From: Harmothoe impar
Lineage: Eukaryota; Annelida; Polychaeta; Phyllodocida; Polynoidae
DNA length: 64,000 nt
Direction: 5' to 3'
NCBI GenBank assembly: GCA_947462335.1
Contig: OX381707.1
Span: forward strand, 12,673,555 to 12,737,554
Positions 48,237 through 59,212 of the stretch are shown here, in pieces. A model generated the notes under the pieces. The model worked only from the letters and a program-made list of their open reading frames with translations, made no database searches and was not told the origin of the DNA. Both the position numbers and the translations under genes were made by a program. Positions within the stretch are counted from its first letter, which is position 1; each line of letters starts with the position of its first letter.

Positions 48237-48576
48237 ATGGAGGATGGATGGGAGCCAAGGAAGGAGATGGGAGCCCAGAAGGAGAGATGCAGGACCTGGG
48301 AAGAGGGATGGGGACAACGGTATCGTGATGGGAGCCCCAGAAGGAGAGATGGGATCCCCTGGAGGAGGGATATGAGCTCAGACTGGAGCTGTGAGAGCTT
48401 TGGGAGGAGGGATGGGGGCCCGGGGAGGGGAAATGGAGGCCTAGGAAGGAGGTATGGGAGCCTGGAGGAGGGATGGGGGCCCTGGGAGGAGGGTTGGGAG
48501 CCAAGGGGGGAGACATGGGGGCCACAGCAGGAGGGGTAAAACCCTAAAAACAAGGGATGGTGGCAACAGCAGGAGG
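48237..48576 (-). repeat. G/A-rich 21-bp minisatellite A, right arm
   Basis: Reverse complement of 45170-45475 in matching order: GGGATATGAGCTCA, CTGTGAGAGCTTTGGGAGG, GGAAATGGAGGCCTAGGAAG and GGAGGTATGGGAGCC pair with left-arm segments. The + strand has dense GGG runs, for example six runs of three or more G within 48402-48430, a classic four-run quadruplex pattern. Confidence 0.88.
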
Positions 48577-48806
48577 GAATATATCATGGTTGGCATGACT
48601 TACCATGGATGACCTTGACTGTGACCATGGTAACAGTTCTATTTCCCATTTTATTCAACTATCTAGTATAAAAAAGGATGTCCATCCACTAAATACAGCC
48701 TAGGATTGTGAGAATTGCCATTTCCTCAATGTTGACAAGGGTTGAAATGTAGAAATATTGTGTTTATGGTGATTTTTTCCATGTTCAAGGTCAAATATAA
48801 TGACCT

Positions 48807-48824
48807 TGACCTTTGCCAAGGTCA
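48807..48824. promoter_or_regulatory. Imperfect AAGGTCA palindrome (right inner unit)
   Basis: TGACCTTTGCCAAGGTCA, with one mismatch to the perfect palindrome, preceded by TGACCT as an extra half-site (48801-48806). Its place in the inner unit corresponds to the position where the left arm is broken at 45165. Confidence 0.4.
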
Positions 48825-49158
48825 TGTATATTAAAACCATGGGTAGTTGGCCCATACATCTGTCTCATTGCAAGATTTGACCACTGTAGCTCTAGGGGTT
48901 AGAAAAATATTGAGAAAAAGGTTTAATTTTTTAATCTCAGAAAAATATCATGGTTGCAATGACCTTGACTGTTACCATGGCAACAGTTTATCTAAATCCA
49001 ATTTTTATCAACTATCTAGTACAGCAAGGATGTCCTTTCACTATATGAAGCCTAAGATGGAGAGAATTGCCATTTTCTGAATGTTGACAAGAGTTGAAAC
49101 ATAGACATATCAGTATTTTGGTGATTTTTTACATGTTCAAGGTCAAATTTGGTGACCT

Positions 49159-49176
49159 TGACCTTGGCCAAGGTCA
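49159..49176. promoter_or_regulatory. 18-bp palindrome of AAGGTCA half-sites (right outer unit)
   Basis: Perfect TGACCTTGGCCAAGGTCA preceded by GGTGACCT, the mirror image of the arrangement at 44448. The left outer and right outer copies have identical surroundings over several hundred bases. Confidence 0.5.
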
Positions 49177-49470
49177 TATATATTGATTTTCAGGATAGTA
49201 GGCCCAGATACCTGTCTCATTGCAAAATTTCACCACTGTAGCTCTAGCGGTTGGAAAAATATGGAGAAAAGAGTTTAATTTTTTAAATCTCAGAAAAATA
49301 TCATGGTTGCCATGGAAACCGTCCAAAATGGCGATGTTCGCACCACTTTCGGCGGGTGTAACATCCATATTCTGAAAGCCCATGAAAAATGCTTCAATAT
49401 ATGTCAGAATCAGCTTGTTGAACGGGGGGTAGGGGTAGATTTCAAATCTGGGGTCTTGGCCGCTACTCTA

Positions 49471-51366
49471 TACTGGCACTGCCTCACTGGTAATATTTTC
49501 ACCATCTGTTTATGAATGGTGTTAAACAAAAGCCTCTGGGAACCTTGTTTGATTACTGCTGTCCATGTAACTGTTTACTTCTTAGTTTGGGATATCCTCT
49601 AGGCGTGAACATGGCTCGCTCTCCTCCCTTCGGCCTGGCCCTGGACCGCGAGACACCGAAATGGCTGAAAAAGGGTCATCGCTTGGTTATTTAAGGACAT
49701 CTTACTTGCACTGCCTCACTGGTAATATTTTCACCATCTGTTTATGAATAGTGTTAAACAAAAGCCTCTGGGAACCTTGTTTGATTACTGCTGTCCCTGT
49801 AACTGTTTACTTCATAGTTTGGGATATCCTCTAGGCGTGAACATGGCTTGCTCTCCTCCCTTGGGCCTGGCCCCGGACCGCGAGACAAGGAAATGGCTGA
49901 AAAAGGGTCATCGCTTGGTTATTTAAGAACATCTTACTGGCACTGCCTCACTGGTAATATTTTCACCATCTGTTTATGAATGGTGTTAAACAAAAGCCTC
50001 TGGGAACCTTGTTTGATTACTGCTGTCCATGTAACTGTTTACTTTATAGTTTGGGATATCCTCTAGGGTTGAACATGGCTCGCTCTCCTCCCTTCGGCCT
50101 GGCCCTGGACCGCGAGACACCGAAATGGCTGAAAAAGGGTCATCGCTTGGTTATTTAAGGACATCTTACTGGCACTGCCTCACTGGTAATATTTTCACCA
50201 TCTGTTTATGAATGGTGTTAAACAAAAGCCTCTGGGAACCTTGTTTGATTACTGCTGTCCATGTAACTGTTTACTTCATAGTTTGGGATATCCTCTAGGC
50301 ATGAACATGGCTCGCTCTCCTCCCTTCGGCCTGGCCACGGACCGCGAGACACCGAAATGGCTGAAAAAGGGTCATCGCTTGGTTATTTAAGGACATCTTA
50401 CTGGCACTGCCTCACTAGTAATATTTTCACCATCTCTTCATGAATGGTGTTAAACAAAAGCCTCTGGGAACCTTGTTTGATTACTGCTGTCCATGTAACT
50501 GTTTACTTCATAGTTTGGGATATCCTCTAGGCGTGAACATGGCTTGCTTTCCTCCCTTCGACCTGGCCCCGGACCGCGAGACACCGAAATGGCTGAAAAA
50601 GGGTCATCCCTTGGTTATTTAAGGACATCTTACTGGCACTGCCTCACTGGTAATATTTTCACCATCTCTTTATGAATGGTGTTAAACAAAAGCCTCTGGG
50701 AACCTTGTTTGATTACTGCTGTCCATGTAACTGTTTACTTCTGATTTGGGATATCCTCTAGGCGTGAACATGGCTCGCTCTCCTCCCTTCGGCCTAGCCC
50801 CGGACCGCGAGACACCGAAATAGCTGAAAAAGGGTCATCGCTTGGTTATTTAAGGACATCGTACTGGCACTGCCTCACTGGTAATATTTTCACCATCTGT
50901 TTATGAATGGTGTTAAACAAAAGCCTCTGGGAACCTTGTTTGATTACTGCTGTCCATGTAACTGTTTACTTCTTAGTTTGGGATATCCTCTAGGCGTGAA
51001 CATGGCTCGCTCTCCTCCCTTCGGCCTGGCCCCGGACCGCGAGACACCATAATGGCTGAAAAAGGGTCATCGCTTGGTTATTTAAGGACATCGTACTGGC
51101 ACTGCCTCACTGGTAATATTTTCATCATCTGTTTATGAATTGTGTTAACCAAAAGCCTCTGGGAACCTTGTTTGATTACTGCTGTCCCTGTAACTGTTTA
51201 CTTCATAGTTTGGGATATCCTCTAGGCATGAACATGGCTTGCTCTCCTCCCTTGGGCCTGGCCCCGGACCGCGAGACACGGAAATGGCTGAAAAAGGGTC
51301 ATTGCTTGGTTATTTAAGAACATCTTACTGGCACTGCCTCACTGGTAATATTTTCACCATCTGTTT
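49471..51366 (+). repeat. Right portion of the interrupted 14-mer HOR copy
   Basis: Continues the monomer cut at 44145 and then follows the order of 59211-61106: CTTAGTTTGGG with CCCTGGACC; CTGTCCCTG with GACAAGGAAATGG; TTTATAGTT with GGGTTGAAC; GGCCACGGACC; GCTTTCCTCC with CATCCCTTGG; CTGATTTGGG (231 bp) with GAAATAGCTG; CACCATAATGG; ACACGGAAATGG with CATTGC. Together with 43258-44145 it rebuilds thirteen of the fourteen monomers of the downstream HOR. Confidence 0.92.
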
Positions 51367-52990
51367 ATGAATGGTGTTAAACAAAAGCCTCTGGGAACCT
51401 TGTTTGATTACTGCTGTCCATGTAACTGTTTACTTCAAAGTTTGGGATATCCTCTAGGCGTGAACATGGCTTGCTCTCCTCCCTGCGGCCTGGCCCTGGA
51501 CCGCGAGACACCAAAATGGCTGAAAAAGGGTCATCGCTTGGTTATTTAGGGACATCTTACTGGCACTGCCTCACTGGTAATATTTTCACCATCTCTTTAT
51601 GAATGGTGTTAAACAAAAGCCTCTGGGAACCTTGTTTGATTACTGCTGTCCATGTAACTGTTTACTTCATAGTTTGGGATATCCTCTAGGCGTGAACATG
51701 GCTCGCTCTCCTCCCTTCGGCCTGGCCCCGGACCGCGAGACACCGAAAACGCTGAAAAAGGGTCATCGCTTGGTTATTAAAGGACATCTTACTGGCACTG
51801 CCTCACTGGTAACATTTTCACCATCTGTTTATGAATGGTGTTAAACAAAAGCCTCTGGGAACCTTGTTTGATTACTGCTGTCCATGTAACTGTTTACTTC
51901 ATAGTTTGGGATATCCTCTAGGCATGAACATGGCTCGCTCTCCTCCCTTCGGCCTGGCCCCGGACCGCGAGACACCATAATGGCTGAAAAAGGGTCATCG
52001 CTTGGTTATTTAAGGACATCTTACTGGCACTGCCTCACTGGTAATATTTTCATCATCTGTTTATGAATGGTGTTAACCAAAAGCCTCTGGGAACCTTGTT
52101 TGATTACTGCTGTCCCTGTAACTGTTTACTTCATAGTTTGGGATATCCTCTAGGCATGAACATGGCTTGCTCTCCTCCCTTGGGCCTGGCCCTGGAGCGC
52201 GAGACACGGAAATGGCTGAAAAAGGGTCATTGCTTGGTTATTTAAGAACATCTTACTGGCACTGCCTCACTGGTAATATTTTCACCATCTGTTTATGAAT
52301 GGTGTTAAACAAAAGCCTCTGGGAACCTTGTTTGATTACTGCTGTCCATGTAACTGTTTACTTCAAAGTTTGGGATATCCTCTAGGCGTGAACATGGCTT
52401 GCTCTCCTCCCTGCGGCCTGGCCCTGGACCGCGAGACACCAAAATGGCTGAAAAAGGGTCATCGCTTGGTTATTTAGGGACATCTTACTGGCACTGCCTC
52501 ACTGGTAACATTTTCACCATCTGTTTATGAATGGTGTTAAACAAAAGCCTCTGGGAACCTTGTTTGATTACTGCTGTCCATGTAACTGTTTACTTCATAG
52601 TTTGGGATATCCTCTAGGCATGAACATGGCTCGCTCTCCTCCCTTCGGCCTGGCCTCGGACCGCGAGACACCGAAATGGCTGAAAAAGGGTCATCGCTTG
52701 GTTATTTAAGGACATCTTACTGGCACTGCCTCACTGGTAATATTTTCACCATCTCTTTATGAATGGTGTTAAACAAAAGCCTCTGGGAACCTTGTTTGAT
52801 TACTGCTGTCCATGTAACTGTTTACTTCATAGTTTGGGATATCCTCTAGGCGTGAACATGGCCCGCTCTCCTCCCTTCGGCCTGGCCCCGGACCGCGAGA
52901 CACCGAAATGGCTGAAAAAGGGTCATCGCTTGGTTATTTAAGGACATCTTACTGGCACTGCCTCACTGGTAATATGTTCACCATCTGTTT
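51135..52990 (+). repeat. 4-monomer repeat (928 bp), second copy partly diverged
   Basis: TTAACCAAAAG with ACACGGAAATGG, then TTCAAAGTT with CCCTGCGGCC and TTTAGGGACATC, occur at 51135/51367 and again at 52063/52295, 928 bp apart. The intervening monomers are AAAACGCTG with TTAAAGG (51599) and CACCATAATGG (51831). The same order NQK-type, LQS-type, KTLKK-type reappears at 56934-57629. Confidence 0.8.
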
Positions 52991-54613
52991 ATGAATGGTG
53001 TTAAACAAAAGCCTCTGGGAACCTTGTTTGATTACTGCTGTCCATGTAACTGTTTACTTTATAGTTTGGGATATCCACTAGGGTTGAACATGGCTCGCTC
53101 TCCTCCCTTCGGCCTGGCCCTGGACCGCGAGACACCGAAATGGCTGAAAAAGGGTCATCGCTTGGTTATTTAAGGACATCTTACTGGCACTGCCTCACTG
53201 GTAATATTTTCACCATCTGTTTATGAATGGTGTTAAACAAAAGCCTCTGGGAACCTTGTTTGATTACTGCTGTCCATGTAACTGTTTACTTCATAGTTTG
53301 GGATATCCTCTAGGCATGAACATGGCTCGCTCTCCTCCCTTCGGCCTGGCCACGGACCGCGAGACACCGAAATGGCTGAAAAAGGGTCATCGCTTGGTTA
53401 TTTAAGGACATCTTACTGGCACTGCCTCACTAGTAATATTTTCACCATCTCTTCATGAATGGTGTTAAACAAAAGCCTCTGGGAACCTTGTTTGATTACT
53501 GCTGTCCATGTAACTGTTTACTTCTTAGTTTGGGATATCCTCTAGGCGTGAACATGGCTTGCTTTCCTCCCTTCGACCTGGCCCCGGACCGCGAGACACC
53601 GAAATGGCTGAAAAAGGGTCATCCCTTGGTTATTTAAGGACATCTTACTGGCACTGCCTCACTGGTAATATTTTCACCATCTCTTTATGAATGGTGTTAA
53701 ACAAAAGCCTCTGGGAACCTTGTTTGATTACTGCTGTCCATGTAACTGTTTACTTCTGATTTGGGATATCCTCTAGGCGTGAACATGGCTCGCTCTCCTC
53801 CCTTCGGCCTAGCCCCGGACCGCGAGACACCGAAATAGCTGAAAAAGGGTCATCGCTTGGTTATTTAAGGACATCGTACTGGCACTGCCTCACTGGTAAT
53901 ATTTTCACCATCTGTTTATGAATGGTGTTAAACAAAAGCCTCTGGGAACCTTGTTTGATTACTGCTGTCCATGTAACTGTTTACTTCTTAGTTTGGGATA
54001 TCCTCTAGGCGTGAACATGGCTTGCTCTCCTCCCTGCGGCCTGGCCCTGGACCGCGAGACACCAAAATGGCTGAAAAAGGGTCATCGCTTGGTTATTTAG
54101 GGACATCTTACTGGCACTGCCTCACTGGTAATATTTTCACCATCTCTTTATGAATGGTGTTAAACAAAAGCCTCTGGGAACCTTGTTTGATTACTGCTGT
54201 CCATGTAACTGTTTACTTCATAGTTTGGGATATCCTCTAGGCGTGAACATGGCTCGCTCTCCTCCCTTCGGCCTGGCCCCGGACCGCGAGACACCGAAAA
54301 CGCTGAAAAAGGGTCATCGCTTGGTTATTAAAGGACATCTTACTGGCACTGCCTCACTGGTAATATGTTCACCATCTGTTTATGAATGGTGTTAAACAAA
54401 AGCCTCTGGGAACCTTGTTTGATTACTGCTGTCCATGTGACTGTTTACTTCATAGTTTGGGATATCCTCTAGGCATGAACATGGCTCGCTCTCCTCCCTT
54501 CGGCCTGGCCCCGGACCGCGAGACACCGAAATGGCTGAAAAAGGGTCATCGCTTGGTTATTTAAGGACATCTTACTGGCACTGCCTCACTGGTAATATTT
54601 TCACCATCTCTTT
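52991..54613 (+). repeat. Recurrent seven-monomer block
   Basis: Monomers 52991-53917 repeat the order GGGTTGAAC / GGCCACGGACC / GCTTTCCTCC with CATCCC / CTGATTTGGG with GAAATAGCTG seen at 49976-50902, 59716-60642 and 62961-63887. The next monomers (53918, 54150) switch to CTTAGTTT with CCCTGCGGCC and AAAACGCTG types, so the block was joined to a different neighbour here. Confidence 0.82.
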
Positions 54614-56933
54614 ATGAATGGTGTTAAACAAAAGCCTCTGGGAACCTTGTTTGATTACTGCTGTCCATGTAACTGTTTACTTCATAGTTTGGGATATCCT
54701 CTAGGCGTGAACATGGCTTGCTCTCCTCCCTTCGGCCTGGCCCCGGACCGCGAGACACCAAAATCGCTGAAAAAGGGTCATTGCTTGGTTATTTAAGGAC
54801 ATCTTACTGGCACTGCCTCACTGGTAATATTTTCACCATCTGTTTATGAATGGTGTTAAACAAAAGCCTCTGGGAACCTTGTTTGATTACTGCTGTCCAT
54901 GTAACTGTTTACTTCATAGTTTGGGATATCCTCCAGGCGTGAACATGGCTCGCTCTCCTCCCTTCGGCCTGGCCCCGGACCGCGAGACACCGAAATGGCT
55001 GAAAAAGGGTCATCGCTTGGTTATTTAAGGATATTTTACTGGCACTGCCTCACTGGTAATATTTTCACCATCTCTTCATGAATGGTGTTAAACAAAAGCC
55101 TCTGGGAACCTTGTTTGATTACTGCTGTCCATGTAACTGTTTACTTCAAAGTTTGGGATATCCTCTAGGCGTGAACATGGCTTGCTCTCCTCCCTGCGGC
55201 CTTGCCCTGGACCGCGAGACACCAAAATGGCTGAAAAAGGGTCATCGCTTGGTTATTTAAGGACATCTTACTTGCACTGCCTCACTGGTAATATTTTCAC
55301 CATCTCTTTATGAATGGTGTTAAACAAAAGCCTCTGGGAACCTTGTTTGATTACTGCTGTCCATGTAACTGTTTACTTCATAGTTTGGGATATCCTCTAG
55401 GCGTGAACATGGCTTGCTCTCCTCGCTTCGGCCTGGCGCCGGACCGCGAGACACCGAAATGGCTGAAAAAGGGTCATCGCTTGGTTATTTAAGGACATCT
55501 TACTGGCACTGCCTCACTGGTAATATTTTCACCATCTGTTTATGAATGGTGTTAAACAAAAGCCTCTGGGAACCTTGTTTGATTACTGCTGTCCATGTAA
55601 CTGTTTACTTCATAGTTTGGGATATCCTCTAGGCATGAACATGGCTCGCTCTCCTCCCTTCGGCCTCGCCCCGGACCGCGAGACACCGAAATGGCTGAAA
55701 AAGGGTCATCGCTTGGTTATTTAAGGACATCTTACTGGCACTGCCTCACTGGTAATATTTTCACCATCTCTTTATGAATGGTGTTAAACAAAAGCCTCTG
55801 GGAACCTTGTTTGATTACTGCTGTCCATGTAACTGTTTACTTCATAGTTTGGGATATCCTCTAGGCGTGAACATGGCCCGCTCTCCTCCCTTCGGCCTGG
55901 CCCCGGACCGCGAGACACCGAAATGGCTGAAAAAGGGTCATCGCTTGGTTATTTAAGGACATCTTACTGGCACTGCCTCACTGGTAATATTTTCACCATC
56001 TGTTCATGAATGGTGTTAAACAAAAGCCTCTGGGAACCTTGTTTGATTACTGCTGTCCATGTAACTGTTTACTTCATAGTTTGGGATATCCTCTAGGCGT
56101 GAACATGGCTTGCTCTCCTCCCTTCGGCCTGGCCCCGGACCGCGAGACACCAAAATGGCTGAAAAAGGGTCATTGCTTGGTTATTTAAGGACATCTTACT
56201 GGCACTGCCTCACTGGTAATATTTTCACCATCTGTTTATGAATGGTGTTAAACAAAAGCCTCTGGGAACCTTGTTTGATTACTGCTGTCCATGTAACTGT
56301 TTACTTCATAGTTTGGGATATCCTCCAGGCGTGAACATGGCTCGCTCTCCTCCCTTCGGCCTGGCCCCGGACCGCGAGACACCGAAATGGCTGAAAAAGG
56401 GTCATCGCTTGGTTATTCAAGGATATCTTACTGGCACTGCCTCACTGGTAATATTTTCACCATCTCTTTATGAATGGTGTTAAACAAAAGCCTCTGGGAA
56501 CCTTGTTTGATTACTGCTGTCCATGTAACTGTTTACTTCAAAGTTTGGGATATCCTCTAGGCGTGAACATGGCTTGCTCTCCTCCCTGCGGCCTGGCCCT
56601 GGACCGCGAGACACCAAAATGGCTGAAAAAGGGTCATCACTTGGTTATTTAAGGACATCTAACTGGCACTGCCTCACTGGTAATATTTTCACCATCTGTT
56701 TATGAATGGTGTTAAACAAAAGCCTCTGGGAACCTTGTTTGATTACTGCTGTCCATGTAACTGTTTACTTCATAGTTTGGGATATCCTCTAGGCATGAAC
56801 ATGGCTCGCTCTCCTCCCTTCGGCCTGGCCCCGGACCGCGAGACACCGAAATGGCTGAAAAAGGGTCATCGCTTGGTTATTTAAGGACATCTTACTGGCA
56901 CTGCCTCACTGGTAATATTTTCACCATCTGTTT
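54614..56933 (+). repeat. 6-monomer higher-order repeat (1392 bp), second copy partial
   Basis: CATTGC (with AAAATCGCTG in the first copy), then CCTCCAGGCGTG with GGATATTTTAC or GGATATCTTAC, then TTCAAAGTT with CCCTGCGGCC, occur at 54614/54846/55078 and 1392 bp later at 56006/56238/56470. The CCTCCAGG variant is found only in this domain. Confidence 0.85.
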
Positions 56934-58093
56934 ATGAATGGTGTTAACCAAAAGCCTCTGGGAACCTTGTTTGATTACTGCTGTCCCTGTAACTGTTTAC
57001 TTCATAGTTTGGGATATCCTCTAGGCATGAACATGGCTTGCTCTCCTCCCTTGGGCCTGGCCCTGGACCGCGAGACACGGAAATGGCTGAAAAAGGGTCA
57101 TTGCTTGGTTATTTAAGAACATCTTACTGGCACTGCCTCACTGGTAATATTTTCACCATCTGTTTATGAATGGTGTTAAACAAAAGCCTCTGGGAACCTT
57201 GTTTGATTACTGCTGTCCATGTAACTGTTTACTTCAAAGTTTGGGATATCCTCTAGGCGTGAACATGGCTTGCTCTCCTCCCTGCGGCCTGGCCCTGGAC
57301 CGCGAGACACCAAAATGGCTGAAAAAGGGTCATCGCTTGGTTATTTAGGGACATCTTACTGGCACTGCCTCACTGGTAATATTTTCACCATCTCTTTATG
57401 AATGGTGTTAAACAAAAGCCTCTGGGAACCTTGTTTGATTACTGCTGTCCATGTAACTGTTTACTTCATAGTTTGGGATATCCTCTAGGCGTGAACATGG
57501 CTCGCTCTCCTCCCTTCGGCCTGGCCCCGGACCGCGAGACACCGAAAACGCTGAAAAAGGGTCATCGCTTGGTTATTAAAGGACATCTTACTGGCACTGC
57601 CTCACTGGTAACATTTTCACCATCTGTTTATGAATGGTGTTAAACAAAAGCCTCTGGGAACCTTGTTTGATTACTGCTGTCCATGTAACTGTTTACTTCA
57701 TAGTTTGGGATATCCTCTAGGCATGAACATGGCTCGCTCTCCTCCCTTCGGCCTGGCCCCGGACCGCGAGACACCGAAATGGCTGAAAAAGGGTCATCGC
57801 TTGGTTATTTAAGGACATCTTACTGGCACTGCCTCACTGGTAATATTTTCACCATCTCTTTATGAATGGTGTTAAACAAAAGCCTCTGGGAACCTTGTTT
57901 GATTACTGCTGTCCATGTAACTGTTTACTTCATAGTTTGGGATATCCTCTAGGCGTGAACATGGCCCGCTCTCCTCCCTTCGGCCTGGCCCCGGACCGCG
58001 AGACACCGAAATGGCTGAAAAAGGGTCATCGCTTGGTTATTTAAGGACATCTTACTGGCACTGCCTCACTGGTAATATTTTCACCATCTGTTT
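56934..58093 (+). repeat. Satellite segment leading into the 14-mer HOR
   Basis: Five monomers: TTAACCAAAAG with CCCTGGACC and ACACGGAAATGG; TTCAAAGTT with TTTAGGG; AAAACGCTG with TTAAAGG; GGCATGAAC; ACATGGCCCGCTCT. The first three match 51135-51830. The last one (57862) is a parent of the junction monomer at 61107. Confidence 0.8.
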
Positions 58094-59210
58094 ATGAATG
58101 GTGTTAAACAAAAGCCTCTGGGAACCTTGTTTGATTACTGCTGTCCATGTAACTGTTTACTTCATAGTTTGGGATATCCTCTAGGCATGACATGGCTTGC
58201 TCTCCTCCCTTCGGCCTGGCCCCGGACCGCGAGACACCAAAATCGCTGAAAAAGGGTCATTGCTTGGTTATTTAAGGACATCTTACTGGCACTGCCTCAC
58301 TGGTAATATTTTCACCATCTGTTTATGAATGGTGTTAAACAAAAGCCTCTGGGAACCTTGTTTGATTACTGCTGTCCATGTAACTGTTTACTTTATAGTT
58401 TGGGATATCCTCTAGGCGTGAACATGGCTCGCTCTCCTCCCTTCGGCCTGGCCCTGGACCGCGAGACACCGAAATGGCTGAAAAAGGGTCATCGCTTGGT
58501 TATTTAAGGACATCTTACTGGCACTGCCTCGCTGGTAATATTTTCACCATCTGTTTATGAATGGTGTTAAACAAAAGCCTCTGGGAACCTTGTTTGATTA
58601 CTGCTGTCCATGTAACTGTTTACTTCATAGTTTGGGATATCCTCTAGGCATGAACATGGCCTGTCTCCTCCCTTCGGCCTGGTCACGGACCGCGAGACAC
58701 CGAAATGGCTGAAAAAGGGTCATCGCTTGGTTATTTAAGGACATCTTACTGGCACTGCCTCACTGGTAATATTTTCACCATCTCTTCATGAATGGTGTTA
58801 AACAAAAGCCTCTGGGAACCTTGTTTGATTACTGCTGTCCATGTAACTGTTTACTTCATAGTTTGGGATATCCTCTAGGCATGAACATGGCTTGCTTTCC
58901 TCCCTTCGACCTGGCCCCGGACCGTGAGACACCGAAATGGCTGAAAAAGGGTCATCGCTTGGTTATTTAAGGACATCTTACTGGCACTGCCTCACTTGTA
59001 ATATTTTCACCATCTCTTTATGAATGGTGTTTAACAAAAGCCTCTGGGAACCTTGTTTGATTACTGCTGTCCATGTAACTGTTTACTTCATAGTTTGGGA
59101 TATTCTCTAGGCGTGAACATGGCTCGCTCTCCTTCCTTCGGCCTAGCCCCGGACCGCGAGACACCGAAATAGCTGAAAAAGGGTCATCGCTTGGTTATTT
59201 AAGGACATCT

Positions 59211-59212
59211 TA
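59211..59212 (+). other. Uninterrupted counterpart of the insertion site (HOR copy 1)
   Basis: In the 14-mer copy that matches the interrupted one, the monomer with GATATTCTC, CTCCTTCC and GAAATAGCTG continues GGACATCTTACTGGCACTGC without a break. The TA at 59211-59212 is the one present on both sides of the element. This gives the pre-insertion sequence within the same window. Confidence 0.9.

Larger units (their letters stand above)
48583..49288 (-). repeat. 353-bp tandem units, right arm (2 copies)
   Basis: CTCAG within AATCTCAGAAAAATATCATGG occurs at 48936 and 49289, and the related ATATCATGG at 48581-48589, again about 353 bp apart. Sequence content is the reverse complement of the left-arm units. 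The inner copy is more diverged (for example CTTTGCCAAGG instead of CTTGGCCAAGG). Confidence 0.9.
44146..49470. mobile_element. 5.3-kb non-autonomous foldback element with long inverted arms
   Basis: Non-satellite DNA splitting one monomer. Its two halves are reverse complements in matching order: terminal segment, 353-bp units, minisatellite A (45170-45475 with 48237-48530) and minisatellite B (45537-45745 with 47124-47555). The ends read GAGCTGCGGCC on the left and, on the opposite strand, TAGAGTAGCGGCC on the right. The uninterrupted site is ATCTTACTGG; here ATCTTA is on the left and TACTGG on the right, so TA is present on both sides. This fits either a 2-bp TA target duplication or symmetric TAGAG...CTCTA ends without a duplication. 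No transposase, reverse transcriptase or other enzyme frame is visible, so mobilisation would need a partner element. The family is not recognised. Confidence 0.85.
48577..49470 (-). repeat. Right inverted arm of the foldback element
   Basis: Reverse complement of the left arm. It contains an inner 353-bp unit (48583-48935), an outer unit (48936-49288) and the terminal segment (49289-49470). The inner unit carries the AAACCATGGGTAGTTGGCCC variant, which matches the third, truncated left unit, so unit order is mirrored between arms. In the right arm the inner unit is complete, running up to ATATCATGGTTGGCATGAC. Confidence 0.93.

Noticed and set aside
44146..49470. Old viral or retroviral insertion
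   Set aside because: No direct long terminal repeats, primer-binding site or polymerase-like frame; ends are inverted, and the interior is tandem repeat.
44146..49470. Helitron-type insertion
   Set aside because: Insertion is at TA rather than between A and T with TC...CTAG ends, and the arms are long inverted repeats.
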